Origin: Paucilactobacillus wasatchensis
GTDB taxonomy: Bacteria; Bacillota; Bacilli; Lactobacillales; Lactobacillaceae
Assembly (NCBI RefSeq): GCF_000876205.1
Contig: NZ_AWTT01000018.1
Coordinates: 1 to 37,087 of the forward strand
Reading direction: 5' to 3'
DNA: 37,087 bases
The translations under genes and the position numbers were made by a program. Of this stretch, positions 8,832 to 18,149 are shown in pieces. Under the pieces are notes generated by a model, which was not told the DNA's origin, did no database searches, and saw only the letters and a program-made list of their open reading frames with translations. Within the stretch, counting starts at the first letter, position 1; every line of letters starts with the position of its first letter.

Positions 8832-9523
8832 CTTAACACCTTCTCAATTGAATTAATTTTTTGTTCAAACGCTGCAATTCGTTTTACCGGTAATTGTTTT
8901 GCCTGTTTCATTTGTACTACGGCCTGCTCTAGATGTTGTTTTTCTTGTTGCCACTTTTCCATAAAAATAGGCGTCCTATTTTGTAACAATATTGGTCCAT
9001 ACTGCAGCTCCTGTTCAGAGTACGTTACTGGTTGACTACTTGGTTGAACCACCATAATTTCATAAATCTGTTGGTCTTCGCTTAATATTTTTTCAGCAAT
9101 AATTTGATACTGGTGTTCCATCAACCAACGCCGCAAGCCATCTTCACCGACATTGGGTTGAAGAATCAATGTTTTAACACCACTTAGTTTTGCTTGCCCT
9201 TGATCTAAAATTTCAGTAATTAACGTACCGCCCATTCCAGCAATCGTGATAGTATCAATTCGATCTGTTAACTCAATTGCAGCCAAGCCATCAGCAAGTC
9301 GTGGTTCAATAATATTAGTAAGTTTCCTCGCTTTAATTTCATGACTTGCATTTTGAAATGGTCCCTTTGCTACTTCCCCTGCAATTGCCTTTTCAATTTG
9401 ACCATTGAGTGCTAAATGAACAGGTAAATATGCATGGTCCGAACCAATATCAGCCAACCGCGCTTTTTGCGGCACAAAATTAGCTACTAGCTGCAACCGT
9501 TTTGACAACTGAACTGCGTCCAT
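8828..9523 (-). CDS. trmK: tRNA (adenine(22)-N1)-methyltransferase TrmK
   Basis: Uses S-adenosylmethionine to methylate N1 of A22 in tRNA. The 231-aa product has the SAM-binding motif LADIGSDHAYLP near residue 20, AGMGGTLI near 95, and ILQPNVGEDGLRRWL near 120, all diagnostic for the YqfN/TrmK family. The C-terminal third is rich in charged residues and looks like the coiled-coil tail of the family. I set the start at ATG 9523: AGAGGAAG lies 7 nt upstream, whereas the in-frame ATG at 9541 overlaps that ribosome-binding site and has none of its own. First gene of the trmK-nif3-pepT operon. Confidence 0.93.
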   Translation of the reverse strand: MDAVQLSKRLQLVANFVPQKARLADIGSDHAYLPVHLALNGQIEKAIAGEVAKGPFQNASHEIKARKLTNIIEPRLADGLAAIELTDRIDTITIAGMGGTLITEILDQGQAKLSGVKTLILQPNVGEDGLRRWLMEHQYQIIAEKILSEDQQIYEIMVVQPSSQPVTYSEQELQYGPILLQNRTPIFMEKWQQEKQHLEQAVVQMKQAKQLPVKRIAAFEQKINSIEKVLR

Positions 9524-9559
9524 TTTTTTACTTCCTCTCATTTTAAATGCTCGTCTTAG

Positions 9560-9568
9560 TATATAGCA
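9560..9568 (-). promoter_or_regulatory. Candidate extended -10 promoter for trmK
   Basis: On the minus strand TGC precedes TATATA, with TATACT overlapping it, about 37 bp upstream of the trmK start. No good -35 is visible. Low-certainty call. Confidence 0.4.
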
Positions 9569-9666
9569 AAATTAAGCCCAATGAAATTCAAAGTATCGTC
9601 TTCTTGCAATTTTATGTATCATGAGTAAACAGTATATCGCTTTATTAATTGATTGGAGAATTCCAC

Positions 9667-10839
9667 ATGAAACCACCACGGCCTAAATTGAGCATAATTT
9701 TACTACTAGGAACATTGAGTGCATTTGGTCCACTCTCATTAGACATGTACCTACCTGGGTTGCCTGTGATTCAGCACTCATTGAACACCAGTGCTTCATT
9801 GGTACAACTTAGCATCAGCACTTGTTTGATCGGATTAGCTGTAGGTCAGCTGTTTGTTGGGCCAATTAGTGATCACATTGGTAGAAAGCCACCCTTACTG
9901 GTCGGATTGGTTTTATTTACATTGACTTCGCTTGCACTAGGCTGGATTGATAATATTTGGTGGTTCCTATCAATTCGCTTTATCCAAGGTCTGGCTGGAT
10001 CAGCTGGTCAAGTGTTGTCGCGTGCGATCGCTAAAGACATGTTTACTGGCAAACAACTGACCAAATTTTATGCGACATTAATGGCAATCAATGGCATCTT
10101 CCCTGTAATTGCACCAATTGCAGGCGCAGCTGTTCTTGCAATTGCTCCATGGCAAGCTATTTTTATGCTACTAGCTGTTATCGGCGCCCTTTTAATCGTA
10201 GGCTCGCTTTTTGTCTTGCCTGAAACTAAGGTAGCTATGTCAAGTCAAAACCTGGCACAACGCCATCCTAGTATCTTTAAGAGCCGGTCATTTTGGCAGC
10301 CTACCGTTGTGTTAAGTTTTGCCAGTGGTGTGTTATTCAGTTATATCGCCGGCTCATCCTTCATTTTTCAGCAAGTCTTTCACTTTTCAACGCAAACATT
10401 CAGTCTATTATACGCAGTTAATGGCCTCGGAATTGCATTAATGAGCTCGCTTGCAGGGCGCTTAATTAATTACTTTACTAATACTATCATTTTGCGTGGT
10501 GCCCTCCTAATCCCGCTCATATCAATCACCATGTTAGTAATTAACTCACTTACCATTAACTCAACATGGCTATTTGTTGGGGGGATTTTCATCGTCATCG
10601 CCACATTTGGTGTAACTTCTACGATCGCGACCGCTCAAGCAATGCAAACATCTGCTACGAATGCAGGTCTGGCATCAGCAATCATCGGTCTGAGCTCAAA
10701 TGCTGTCGGCTCAATCAGCTCGCCAATTGTGGGCTTATTTGGTACTGTCAGTGCATTACCCATGATTATCGTCATTGGGGTGTTTCAGTTGCTAGGCGTA
10801 GTCAGTTTTTATCTGTTGAAACCAAAAAAAGAATTGTAG
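9667..10839 (+). CDS. Bcr/CflA-type multidrug efflux MFS transporter
   Basis: A 390-aa polytopic membrane protein with about 12 hydrophobic segments. LGPLSLDMYLPGLP near residue 20 is characteristic of the Bcr/CflA drug:proton antiporter branch. GPISDHIGRKPPL between TM2 and TM3 is the MFS motif A. The family exports drugs such as bicyclomycin or chloramphenicol; the substrate here is unknown. I chose ATG 9667 because GGAG lies 8 nt upstream; the in-frame TTG at 9649 lies before that site. It sits between trmK and rpoD, reading against both, and its stop codon lies inside the terminator stem. This placement breaks the rpoD-trmK neighbourhood seen in Bacillus, so it may be an insertion into conserved order. 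Confidence 0.88.
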   Translation: MKPPRPKLSIILLLGTLSAFGPLSLDMYLPGLPVIQHSLNTSASLVQLSISTCLIGLAVGQLFVGPISDHIGRKPPLLVGLVLFTLTSLALGWIDNIWWFLSIRFIQGLAGSAGQVLSRAIAKDMFTGKQLTKFYATLMAINGIFPVIAPIAGAAVLAIAPWQAIFMLLAVIGALLIVGSLFVLPETKVAMSSQNLAQRHPSIFKSRSFWQPTVVLSFASGVLFSYIAGSSFIFQQVFHFSTQTFSLLYAVNGLGIALMSSLAGRLINYFTNTIILRGALLIPLISITMLVINSLTINSTWLFVGGIFIVIATFGVTSTIATAQAMQTSATNAGLASAIIGLSSNAVGSISSPIVGLFGTVSALPMIIVIGVFQLLGVVSFYLLKPKKEL

Positions 10840-10867
10840 TCGCACAATGCGATACAATTCTTTTTGA
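10826..10867. terminator. Bidirectional terminator between the MFS gene and rpoD
   Basis: GAATTGTA (10831-10838) pairs with TACAATTC, and inside it TCGCA pairs with TGCGA across a 3-nt loop, giving a long nearly perfect stem. It is flanked by A and T tracts on both sides. It can end the MFS transcript (TTTTT on plus) and the dnaG-rpoD transcript (TTTTTTT on minus). The MFS stop codon is within the left arm. Confidence 0.92.
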
Positions 10868-10901
10868 GTAAATTAAATTAAAATTTAGTTCTACCGGCCA
10901 C

Positions 10902-12056
10902 TTATTCCAAAAAGTCTTTTAACTGTTTTGAACGTGATGGGTGGCGCAATTTACGTAGTGCTTTGGCTTCGATTTGTCGAATTCGTTCACGAGTGACACC
11001 AAACACTTTGCCGACTTCTTCCAGTGTCCGTGTCCGCCCGTCATCCAAACCAAATCGTAACCGTAAAACATTTTCTTCTCGATCAGTTAAAGTATCGAGC
11101 ACGTTTTCTAACTGTTCTTTCAATAATTCATACGCTGCATGATCAGCAGGGCTAGTGGCATCTTGGTCCTCAATGAAATCACCTAAATGCGAATCATCCT
11201 CTTCACCAATCGGTGTTTCCAATGAAACTGGCTCCTGTGCAATCTTAAGAATCTCACGAACTTTTTCAGTTGGCATGTCCATTTCAGCCCCGATTTCTTC
11301 AGGGGTCGGTTCACGTCCCAAATCTTGCAGTAATTGTCGTTGAATCCGGATCAATTTGTTGATCGTTTCCACCATATGCACCGGAATTCGAATTGTCCGG
11401 GCTTGATCAGCAATGGCGCGAGTGATTGCTTGACGAATCCACCAAGTAGCATAAGTTGAGAATTTGAATCCTTTGCGGTAGTCAAATTTCTCCACGGCTT
11501 TCATAAGACCCATGTTACCTTCTTGAATCAAGTCCAAAAATTGCATTCCACGACCAACGTACCGTTTAGCAATCGAAACTACTAACCGTAAATTGGCTTC
11601 AGCTAGTTCTTGTTTAGCGCTGTCATCACCTTGTTCAATTCGTAGCGCTAATTGAACTTCTTCTTCAGCCTTTAATAAATTAACTCGTCCGATTTCCTTT
11701 AAGTACATTCGCACTGGATCATTAATCTTTACACCAGCTGGAGCGGAGGTATCACTAAGTGCTTTTTTTGAAACTTTTTCGGCGACCTTTAGTGCTCGTG
11801 GATCCGGATCACCATTGTCATCAACAACGCTAATGCCAGCATCCTCCACGTTTTGAATTAAATTGTCCATTCCATCGGCTTCTAACCCAAATGGAGTTGC
11901 AATTTTATCGGTTAACTCGTCGTATTTGATTTCTTTTTCTTTTTTAAAGTCTCGAATTAATTTACCGACAGCGGCATCGTATTTCTTTGGATCAAAATCT
12001 TCCAAATTTGAAATAACTAATTCTTTTGCTTTACTCTTCTTGCTACTTTTTGCCAT
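10902..12056 (-). CDS. rpoD: Primary RNA polymerase sigma factor (sigma-70/SigA)
   Basis: Housekeeping sigma factor directing RNA polymerase to -10/-35 promoters. The 384-aa product has a Lys- and acid-rich N-terminal region (1.1 and spacer, about 1-105), then [11 protein letters not shown] (region 1.2), region 2 with [14 protein letters not shown] and [10 protein letters not shown] (-10 recognition and melting), region 3, and region 4 with [20 protein letters not shown] as the -35 helix-turn-helix. The size is close to SigA of Bacillus. It follows dnaG after 18 bp that contain its ribosome-binding site GGAGGGATTTT. The pair forms the end of the conserved macromolecular synthesis operon and stops at a strong hairpin. 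Confidence 0.98.
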   Translation of the reverse strand: MAKSSKKSKAKELVISNLEDFDPKKYDAAVGKLIRDFKKEKEIKYDELTDKIATPFGLEADGMDNLIQNVEDAGISVVDDNGDPDPRALKVAEKVSKKALSDTSAPAGVKINDPVRMYLKEIGRVNLLKAEEEVQLALRIEQGDDSAKQELAEANLRLVVSIAKRYVGRGMQFLDLIQEGNMGLMKAVEKFDYRKGFKFSTYATWWIRQAITRAIADQARTIRIPVHMVETINKLIRIQRQLLQDLGREPTPEEIGAEMDMPTEKVREILKIAQEPVSLETPIGEEDDSHLGDFIEDQDATSPADHAAYELLKEQLENVLDTLTDREENVLRLRFGLDDGRTRTLEEVGKVFGVTRERIRQIEAKALRKLRHPSRSKQLKDFLE

Positions 12057-12074
12057 ATTTAAAATCCCTCCGCA

Positions 12075-13916
12075 TTATAGTTGCTGTTGTTGTTTTAATA
12101 AATCCATCAATTCAATCGTCAACTGTTGCTCTAAATCCCGATTTTTCAAATGAGTAGCCTCATGCAATTGCGCCCGTTTTGTCTTAATTTGTTGCTGTAA
12201 CGGTGTTTGTTGCATGATTATTTTTAAATAATCATTGATTGCGTTCATGTTCATATCATCATTCGCTTGACTCAGTTCAATATCAACTAATAATCGCTGC
12301 AACTGCTCATCATCAATATAATCAATAAATTCAGCCGATGAGTAACTGGCATGCGTGTCAAAATAGCTAGCTGCTAATAAGTACAACGTTTGGTACTGTT
12401 CATGAATGAAATTGAAATTATCAACCGCTTGGACGTGTAACCAAACATCATGATCATGCAGCATTTGCCGAAGCAACATGCGTTCTGCTAAATTAATTCG
12501 ATCCACTGTCTGCGTTTGTTGTTGTTGATACACTGGTGTCTGTTCACGATGATCATTTTGCACAGTGATTTGTTGCCGGGTTTGCTTAGTCGCAGTTTGG
12601 CGAATAATTTGCTGCATTTGGGCCTGCAAGCTTTCTTTATCCAACTGAAATTCATTCACCAACTGATTTAAATAAACATCCTGTTCAAGTGGCGTCTTAA
12701 CCTGAGCGATTACTTTCAAAGCACTATTGAGATAGTTTAACTGATCGGCCTCATTGTTCAAATTCAAGTCTTGTCGCAAAAAATGCAACGTAAACGCGAC
12801 CGGTGTTTCTGCCGCATCAACTAACATTTGCTTAAATGACGGTGCCCCGTTTTGCTGCAGATATTCGTCTGGATCAACCCCCGCTGGCATTGCAATCACA
12901 CCTAACTGCAGCCGATTGCTTTGGGTAGCAATTAGATCCAACGCGCGCCTAATTGCATTTTGACCAGCTGCATCACCATCGTAGCAAACATCTAGTTGCG
13001 AGGTGACTCGTTCAATCATGTTGACCTGCTCTTCAGTTAAACTCGTACCCATCGAAGCAATTCCATTGGTAACCCCCGCCCGATAGGCAGCAATTACATC
13101 CATAAATCCTTCAAATAAAATCATCTTCTGCTCTTTACGGGCACTCTTACGGGCAACGTCAAAGTTAAATAGTACTCGACGCTTATTAAAGATCTCGGTT
13201 TCAGGACTATTGAGGTACTTGGGCATTTCTGTATTCTCAGTCGATAGTAACCGGCCAGAAAAAGCAATAATTTTTCCTTGAGGGTTCTTAATTGGAAACA
13301 TCACCCGGTCAAAAAAACGATCTCGCAGTTTCCCCTCTTGATCCTCAATAAATAGACCCGACTGTCGCAACCTTTGATAATCAATTCCTTTTTCTTTAAA
13401 AAAAGGACTAAGTAATCGCTGCTGTGGGGCAAAGCCAATATTGAATTGAGAAATAATGTCACTACTTAAGCCTCGCTGCTGCAAGTAATTCAATGCCTGT
13501 TTACCCGCTTGAGTATTGACTAAAATGTGATGATACAGTTTAGCTGCCTGTTCGTGCAACTCAATTAGCTTGTTGGCCGTTGAATTTTGATTGCTATTTT
13601 CCTGCACTTCTTGGTACTCAGTTGGCAAGGTGATGTTAGCATCTTCAGCCACCTTAATGACAGCCTGTGGAAACGAAATATTTTCGATTTCCATAATAAA
13701 TTTAAAAACATTGCCACCACGGCCACAACTGAAGCAATGAAAAATCTGTTTACCTTCATTAACTGAAAATGAACCTGTTTTTTCTTCATGAAAGGGACAA
13801 AGACCAAACAAGTTTTTACCCGACTTTTTTAGTTGAACATACTGGCCAATTACGTCAGCAATATTTACCCCACTTCTGACTTGATCGATTACTTCTTCAG
13901 GAATCATGGTTGCCAT
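12075..13916 (-). CDS. dnaG: DNA primase DnaG
   Basis: Makes RNA primers for replication in association with the replicative helicase. The 613-aa product shows the N-terminal CHC2 zinc-binding module (ligands about C40, H43, C61, C64), then the TOPRIM catalytic core with FEGFMDVIAAY near 262 and CYDGDAAGQNA near 310. The C-terminal helicase-binding region is Gln-rich and poorly conserved. I set the start at ATG 13916, which gives MATMIPEEV matching the usual DnaG N terminus; the upstream TTG at 13919 and the inner ATG at 13907 are less likely. The ribosome-binding site is weak (only GGGG, about 7 nt upstream). A short uORF with a better site lies just before it. Confidence 0.97.
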   Translation of the reverse strand: MATMIPEEVIDQVRSGVNIADVIGQYVQLKKSGKNLFGLCPFHEEKTGSFSVNEGKQIFHCFSCGRGGNVFKFIMEIENISFPQAVIKVAEDANITLPTEYQEVQENSNQNSTANKLIELHEQAAKLYHHILVNTQAGKQALNYLQQRGLSSDIISQFNIGFAPQQRLLSPFFKEKGIDYQRLRQSGLFIEDQEGKLRDRFFDRVMFPIKNPQGKIIAFSGRLLSTENTEMPKYLNSPETEIFNKRRVLFNFDVARKSARKEQKMILFEGFMDVIAAYRAGVTNGIASMGTSLTEEQVNMIERVTSQLDVCYDGDAAGQNAIRRALDLIATQSNRLQLGVIAMPAGVDPDEYLQQNGAPSFKQMLVDAAETPVAFTLHFLRQDLNLNNEADQLNYLNSALKVIAQVKTPLEQDVYLNQLVNEFQLDKESLQAQMQQIIRQTATKQTRQQITVQNDHREQTPVYQQQQTQTVDRINLAERMLLRQMLHDHDVWLHVQAVDNFNFIHEQYQTLYLLAASYFDTHASYSSAEFIDYIDDEQLQRLLVDIELSQANDDMNMNAINDYLKIIMQQTPLQQQIKTKRAQLHEATHLKNRDLEQQLTIELMDLLKQQQQL

Positions 13917-13941
13917 CAAAAAACCCCATTTCGATTCGCCA

Positions 13942-13968
13942 TTAGCTACGAAAAGCCGCTTCCAACAT
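13942..13968 (-). CDS. Putative leader peptide (uORF) before dnaG
   Basis: An 8-codon frame, MLEAAFRS then TAA, starts at ATG 13968. The sequence GAGGAGAAGG lies 9 nt upstream, a better ribosome-binding site than that of dnaG. It lies wholly within the predicted dnaG-rpoD leader, downstream of a good promoter, and ends 25 nt before dnaG. A short frame of this size can arise by chance; the strength and spacing of its ribosome-binding site are the main support. It could couple or attenuate dnaG translation. Confidence 0.4.
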   Translation of the reverse strand: MLEAAFRS

Positions 13969-14004
13969 GGAATGCGACCTTCTCCTCACAGTTATTCATA
14001 ATAC

Positions 14005-14032
14005 ATGTTAACACAAACAGAAATTTTGTCAA
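14005..14032 (-). promoter_or_regulatory. Promoter of the dnaG-rpoD operon
   Basis: On the minus strand a perfect TTGACA (14027-14032) is 16 bp from TAACAT (14005-14010, five of six matches to TATAAT). It gives a leader of about 80 nt before dnaG. A second TTGACA at 14059-14064 lacks a well-spaced -10. Confidence 0.75.
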
Positions 14033-14070
14033 TAATATTGTTCTTTAAATTACATTTTTGTCAAGCGTTA

Positions 14071-16149
14071 CTATTTAACCACTAAATCATCTAAATTACC
14101 AATAATAAAGATTAACCGAGCTAAAATACTTAACTGTTTCAATCGGTTATCTCGAATTGCTTCGTTTTTATCCATAATCATATTCTCATCAAAGTAATTT
14201 TCGATCAACGAACGAAGTGCAGTCAACTGCTCAAAGCTAGCCGCAATTGTTTGATGTGGCACCGCCGCCTGAATTTTAGCAACTGCATCAAAAAGTTGTT
14301 GTTCTGATGGATGTTCAAACAGCGTTGAATCAATAGTTAGTTCAGCTGAATCAAACTCACCTTTTTTAGCAATGCGAAGAACTCGTGTTAAGGCCTCGAT
14401 TGAATCCTTGAAGTGCGCATCATCTTTATGGTCACTGAGCACATTTGCAGCTGCCAAAATATTAGCAATATCCGTCTGTGAGCCTGCCACAACAGCGTCC
14501 ACAATATCATGCGAAACATTTTGATTAGCAAACCACTGCTTAATCCGATCTTGAACAAATGCACGGACTTCACCGGCATGGGCAGCTAAATCAAAAGATG
14601 GCAAGATGTCAGCTTGTTTGAGTGCTGCAATGAATTCTGGTTCCATTTTTAGTAGCGGCAAATGCCAATCGCGCACAGCAATAATTCTCACAATACCAAA
14701 CGCTTGCCGGCGTAATGCATACGGATCGTTGGAACCACTTGGAATCAAGTCAACTGCAAAGAAACTAATAATGCTATCTAACTTGTCTGCAATTGCTAGT
14801 ACAGCGCCAACTGTCGTGGTTGGCAAATCACCTTCAGCAGAAATTGGCAAATAGTGTTCACGAACAGCTGTAGCAACGTCTTCTTTTTCACCCTGTAAGA
14901 GCGCGTATTTTTCGCCCATCACACCTTGTAACTCCGCAAATTCACCCACCATCCCCGTGGTTAAATCAAATTTATAGATGTGACTAGCACGATCCAAATC
15001 AGCCAATAATTGCTCAGACAGATTTAATTTTTTACCGATGACATTAGCTAGTACACTAGCTCGTTGCATTTTGTCATACATTGAACTGATCTTATCGTGA
15101 AAACTAACATTCTTAAGTTTATTAACATACTGGTCAATTGTATATTGCTGGTCTTCTTGATAGAAGAACTGAGCATCTTCCAGTCTGGCAGTTAATACGC
15201 GTTCATTGCCTCGCACCACGTTATCAATATGGTCTGTGTTACCGTTACGAACAGAAATAAAATCAGGCAATAATTTTCCTGTTTGATCACGGGCATAAAA
15301 GAAACGTTGGTGGTCTTTCATCGAAGTAATCAAGACTTCATCCGGTAAATCAAGGTACTTTTCATCAAACTGGCCCGCAAATGCGGTTGGCCATTCAACG
15401 AGGTTATTAACTTCTTCCAATAGATCTGGATCTAATGCAATTTGCCAACGGTTGTCGGCCGCAATTGTTTCAATTTGTTGCTGAATTAATTGTTTGCGTT
15501 TGTCCTGATTAGCGATCACAAACTCCCGTTGAAGTGTTACTTCGTAATCGTCAGCTTGCTTTAGGGTAACGTTGCCGCCCAAGAACCGGTGGCCATTGGT
15601 AACATTCCCAGTTGTGATATTCAAAATTGAAAAAGGAATCACCTGGTCATCCAGCAGTGCAACTAGCCATTTAATTGGACGCACAAACTCAAACTTATGA
15701 GTTGACCACTTCATCATTGTCGGAAAATTCATTGCCATAATGACTTCTTTAAGGCCAGTCAAAACTTCAGTAACGGGTTTGCCTGTGACATGTTTATCGA
15801 TATACACATATTCTGTTCCCTTAAGTTCTTTAAATGTAATATCATCTACACTTGCACCTTGGCCTTTAGAAAAACCAATGGCCGCCTTAGTCCAATTACC
15901 GTCTGCATCTTGTGCTATCTTTTTAGCAGGACCTTTAACTTCGGTGTCAATATCTGGTTGCTTATCATCCATCCCGTGAATCAATAATGCTAGTCTGCGG
16001 GGCGTCGCAAATTGATCCATTTGCTGAAATGAAATGCGTTGGTCAGCCAAATAGTCGCTAACCCGCGCTGCCAATTGTGTGACACTAGGAGTAACCACGT
16101 GGGCTGGCATTTCTTCAACACCAATTTCTAATAAAAATGAATGAGTCAT
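14071..16149 (-). CDS. glyS: Glycyl-tRNA synthetase beta subunit
   Basis: Beta chain of the bacterial alpha2-beta2 glycyl-tRNA synthetase; it binds tRNA-Gly and is needed for charging. The 692-aa length is typical. The N terminus [18 protein letters not shown] and the segment [10 protein letters not shown] (near residue 48) are hallmarks of the family. An HD-like domain region lies mid-protein, and the C terminus resembles the anticodon-binding DALR domain. Its ATG directly follows the TAA of glyQ with no gap, so translation is coupled. There is no visible terminator between it and the dnaG promoter, so read-through into dnaG-rpoD is possible. Confidence 0.97.
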   Translation of the reverse strand: MTHSFLLEIGVEEMPAHVVTPSVTQLAARVSDYLADQRISFQQMDQFATPRRLALLIHGMDDKQPDIDTEVKGPAKKIAQDADGNWTKAAIGFSKGQGASVDDITFKELKGTEYVYIDKHVTGKPVTEVLTGLKEVIMAMNFPTMMKWSTHKFEFVRPIKWLVALLDDQVIPFSILNITTGNVTNGHRFLGGNVTLKQADDYEVTLQREFVIANQDKRKQLIQQQIETIAADNRWQIALDPDLLEEVNNLVEWPTAFAGQFDEKYLDLPDEVLITSMKDHQRFFYARDQTGKLLPDFISVRNGNTDHIDNVVRGNERVLTARLEDAQFFYQEDQQYTIDQYVNKLKNVSFHDKISSMYDKMQRASVLANVIGKKLNLSEQLLADLDRASHIYKFDLTTGMVGEFAELQGVMGEKYALLQGEKEDVATAVREHYLPISAEGDLPTTTVGAVLAIADKLDSIISFFAVDLIPSGSNDPYALRRQAFGIVRIIAVRDWHLPLLKMEPEFIAALKQADILPSFDLAAHAGEVRAFVQDRIKQWFANQNVSHDIVDAVVAGSQTDIANILAAANVLSDHKDDAHFKDSIEALTRVLRIAKKGEFDSAELTIDSTLFEHPSEQQLFDAVAKIQAAVPHQTIAASFEQLTALRSLIENYFDENMIMDKNEAIRDNRLKQLSILARLIFIIGNLDDLVVK

Positions 16150-17076
16150 TTATTTGGCCTCCTTTTCATCTGCTAATAAGGCTTGACGTTTGGCTTCGTC
16201 CTTAATTAATGGGAAGCCTAATTTTTTTCGTTCTGCTACAAATGCTTTAGCTATTGCGCGTGCCATGTTACGAATTCGTGATAAATAACCAGCGCGTTCT
16301 GTAACTGAGACAGCTCCCCGCGCATCTAATAAATTGAATGTATGACTACATTTTAGTACATAATCATAAGCTGGATGAACTAGCCCTGCATCAATTAAAC
16401 GCCTGGCTTCACGCTCATATTCGTCAAAGAAATTTAATAACATCTCTTGATTACTTATTTCAAAACTATACTTCGAATGTTCATATTCCGGTTCTTTAAA
16501 AATGTCACCATATAAAACGCCATCCGCCCATTCCAAATCAAACACATTGTTAACATCTTGAATGTATTGGGCTAATCGCTCAAGACCGTATGTAACCTCG
16601 GATGTAACCGGGTCAACTTGTAGTCCACCAACCACTTGAAAATACGTAAATTGGGTTACTTCCATTCCATCAAGCCAGACTTCCCAACCAACACCAGCAC
16701 AGCCCATTGATGGGTTTTCCCAATTATCTTCGACAAACCGGATGTCGTGCTCCAGTGGTTCAATACCTAACTTTTTCAGACTACCTAAGTATAGTTCCTG
16801 AATATTGTCAGGGGATGGTTTCATTACTAGCTGAAATTGATGATGTTGGTATAACCGATTGGGATTATTGCCATAGCGTCCGTCCGCTGGTCGGCGTGAT
16901 GGTTCCACGTATGCGGCATTCCAGGGCTCTGGCCCGATTGCCCGTAGGAAAGTGTAGGGGCTCATTGTACCGGCGCCTTTTTCTGTATCGTATGCTTGCA
17001 TTAACATACATCCCTGGTCAGCCCAGTATTTCTGAAGTGTCAACACAATGTCTTGAATAGCTAATTTCTTGGTCAT
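16150..17076 (-). CDS. glyQ: Glycyl-tRNA synthetase alpha subunit
   Basis: Catalytic chain that forms glycyl-adenylate and charges tRNA-Gly together with GlyS. The 308-aa product begins with the family motif [12 protein letters not shown] and contains [16 protein letters not shown] (about 80-95) and [17 protein letters not shown] (about 146-162). Length is standard. It starts at ATG 17076 behind the ribosome-binding site GAGAGGAGAAAATT. A T-box leader with a GGC glycine specifier lies immediately upstream, so expression should rise when uncharged tRNA-Gly accumulates. Confidence 0.98.
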   Translation of the reverse strand: MTKKLAIQDIVLTLQKYWADQGCMLMQAYDTEKGAGTMSPYTFLRAIGPEPWNAAYVEPSRRPADGRYGNNPNRLYQHHQFQLVMKPSPDNIQELYLGSLKKLGIEPLEHDIRFVEDNWENPSMGCAGVGWEVWLDGMEVTQFTYFQVVGGLQVDPVTSEVTYGLERLAQYIQDVNNVFDLEWADGVLYGDIFKEPEYEHSKYSFEISNQEMLLNFFDEYEREARRLIDAGLVHPAYDYVLKCSHTFNLLDARGAVSVTERAGYLSRIRNMARAIAKAFVAERKKLGFPLIKDEAKRQALLADEKEAK

Positions 17077-17098
17077 AATTTTCTCCTCTCATCGCAAA

Positions 17099-17300
17099 CA
17101 AAAAGCCCTGTAAAGACTACAAAATAGTCTCTACAGGGACGAATTAATCGCGGTTCCACCCTGCTTTTTCGCTCACGCGAAACAGCTTCATTACGTACTG
17201 TCAACTGATAAAGTGCCTCACAAAACCGTAATGATGGCTTTCACTGACCCATCTCGCTTGCACGATTGCTTTTTCTTTGTCTTCGTTGACTATTCATTTC
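17099..17300 (-). promoter_or_regulatory. Glycine T-box leader of glyQS
   Basis: The T-box AGGGTGGAACCGCG is on the minus strand at 17149-17162. It is followed by a terminator hairpin (stem 17104-17138, then CTTTTTG). Stem I closes with GTCAAC (17285-17290) against GTTGAC (17200-17205). The specifier loop on its 3' side reads GAGGCACTTT, with the Gly codon GGC at 17215-17217 followed by A. The T-box bulge UGGA matches the U73 expected for bacterial tRNA-Gly. Uncharged tRNA-Gly should stabilise the antiterminator. Confidence 0.95.
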
Positions 17301-17306
17301 TCATTA

Positions 17307-17335
17307 ATAATAATCGACTCATTTATCGTTGTCAA
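17307..17335 (-). promoter_or_regulatory. Promoter of the glyQS T-box transcript
   Basis: A perfect TTGACA (17330-17335) and TATTAT (17307-17312) are separated by exactly 17 bp on the minus strand. The -35 element lies inside the last codons of recO. Transcription would start near 17300, just before Stem I. Confidence 0.82.
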
Positions 17336-18119
17336 TATCGTTTGATGATCGTTTGGTTAATTTTTGTGTCCATGAACTCATTTGGTCAATAAATCGTTTG
17401 CTCTTTAAATGTAGACCAACCGAATCATCGTAAATTTGATCAAGCACCGCCCGTAAGTGTTGCTTCGTTATTTCATGGACGTTAATCGAATTAAGCTGGG
17501 TTAATTTAATCACAGAAAATTGCCGAAGATAGTAAATTGTGCGCTGATCAAGATGTAATCGATGTTCATCCAAAGCAAAGTGATTGCTGCACAATAAACC
17601 ACCATAACGTTCTGAATAATCAAACGCCAAATCAGTACGGCCGCAAATAACACATCCCTGCCAATGCGGTGCCACACCAAATGCGGTCAACAATTGAACC
17701 TCTACAATATTAGCAATTATTGCTTCATCGCTGCCTTCGTCAATTAATCGCAGTGCAGCAGCAATATTATCAAACCAACCACCAAGCGGCTGCTCATCTT
17801 GAAATGCGCTGTCAACCAACCCTAAGATATAAGTTGCGTATGCATTTTTAACAATATCTTGGGTAATTGTCTGATATTGTTCCGTGTCAGCGGCGGCATT
17901 AATAAAACTAAGGCCTTGCCGATTAAGCACACCAATATAAGTACCATGGGTAAATGGTAAAATGTCAGCAGTCAGCCGAAATCCTCGTTTCTTGGCATTT
18001 TTAACTAAAAACATGGTTTTACCAACACGATCAGTCAAAATTTTAACTAGTAAATCACGTTCACGGTAGTCGCGCCGATACATAATAATCCCGTTAAAGC
18101 GTTCATTAATCTGTGCCAC
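17319..18119 (-). CDS. recO: DNA repair protein RecO
   Basis: Recombination mediator that loads RecA with RecF/RecR and anneals single strands. The 266-aa product has an N-terminal OB fold (about 1-80, with FNGIIMYRRDYRERDLLV) and a helical C-terminal domain containing a CVICG...LLCSNH zinc-binding cluster. The start is GTG at 18119, supported by GGGGGT about 7 nt upstream and by alignment of the N terminus to the family. It is the last gene of the phoH-ybeY-dgkA-era-recO run. There is no separate terminator: transcripts that read on meet the glyQS T-box attenuator. Confidence 0.94.
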   Translation of the reverse strand: MAQINERFNGIIMYRRDYRERDLLVKILTDRVGKTMFLVKNAKKRGFRLTADILPFTHGTYIGVLNRQGLSFINAAADTEQYQTITQDIVKNAYATYILGLVDSAFQDEQPLGGWFDNIAAALRLIDEGSDEAIIANIVEVQLLTAFGVAPHWQGCVICGRTDLAFDYSERYGGLLCSNHFALDEHRLHLDQRTIYYLRQFSVIKLTQLNSINVHEITKQHLRAVLDQIYDDSVGLHLKSKRFIDQMSSWTQKLTKRSSNDIDNDK

Positions 18120-18149
18120 CGTGTTACCCCCAATTACAACTGGTTATGT

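Noticed and set aside
16707-17060. Plus-strand open frame of 117 codons opposite glyQ
   Set aside because: It lies wholly antisense to a well supported gene, has no family-like sequence, and no ribosome-binding site that would favour it.
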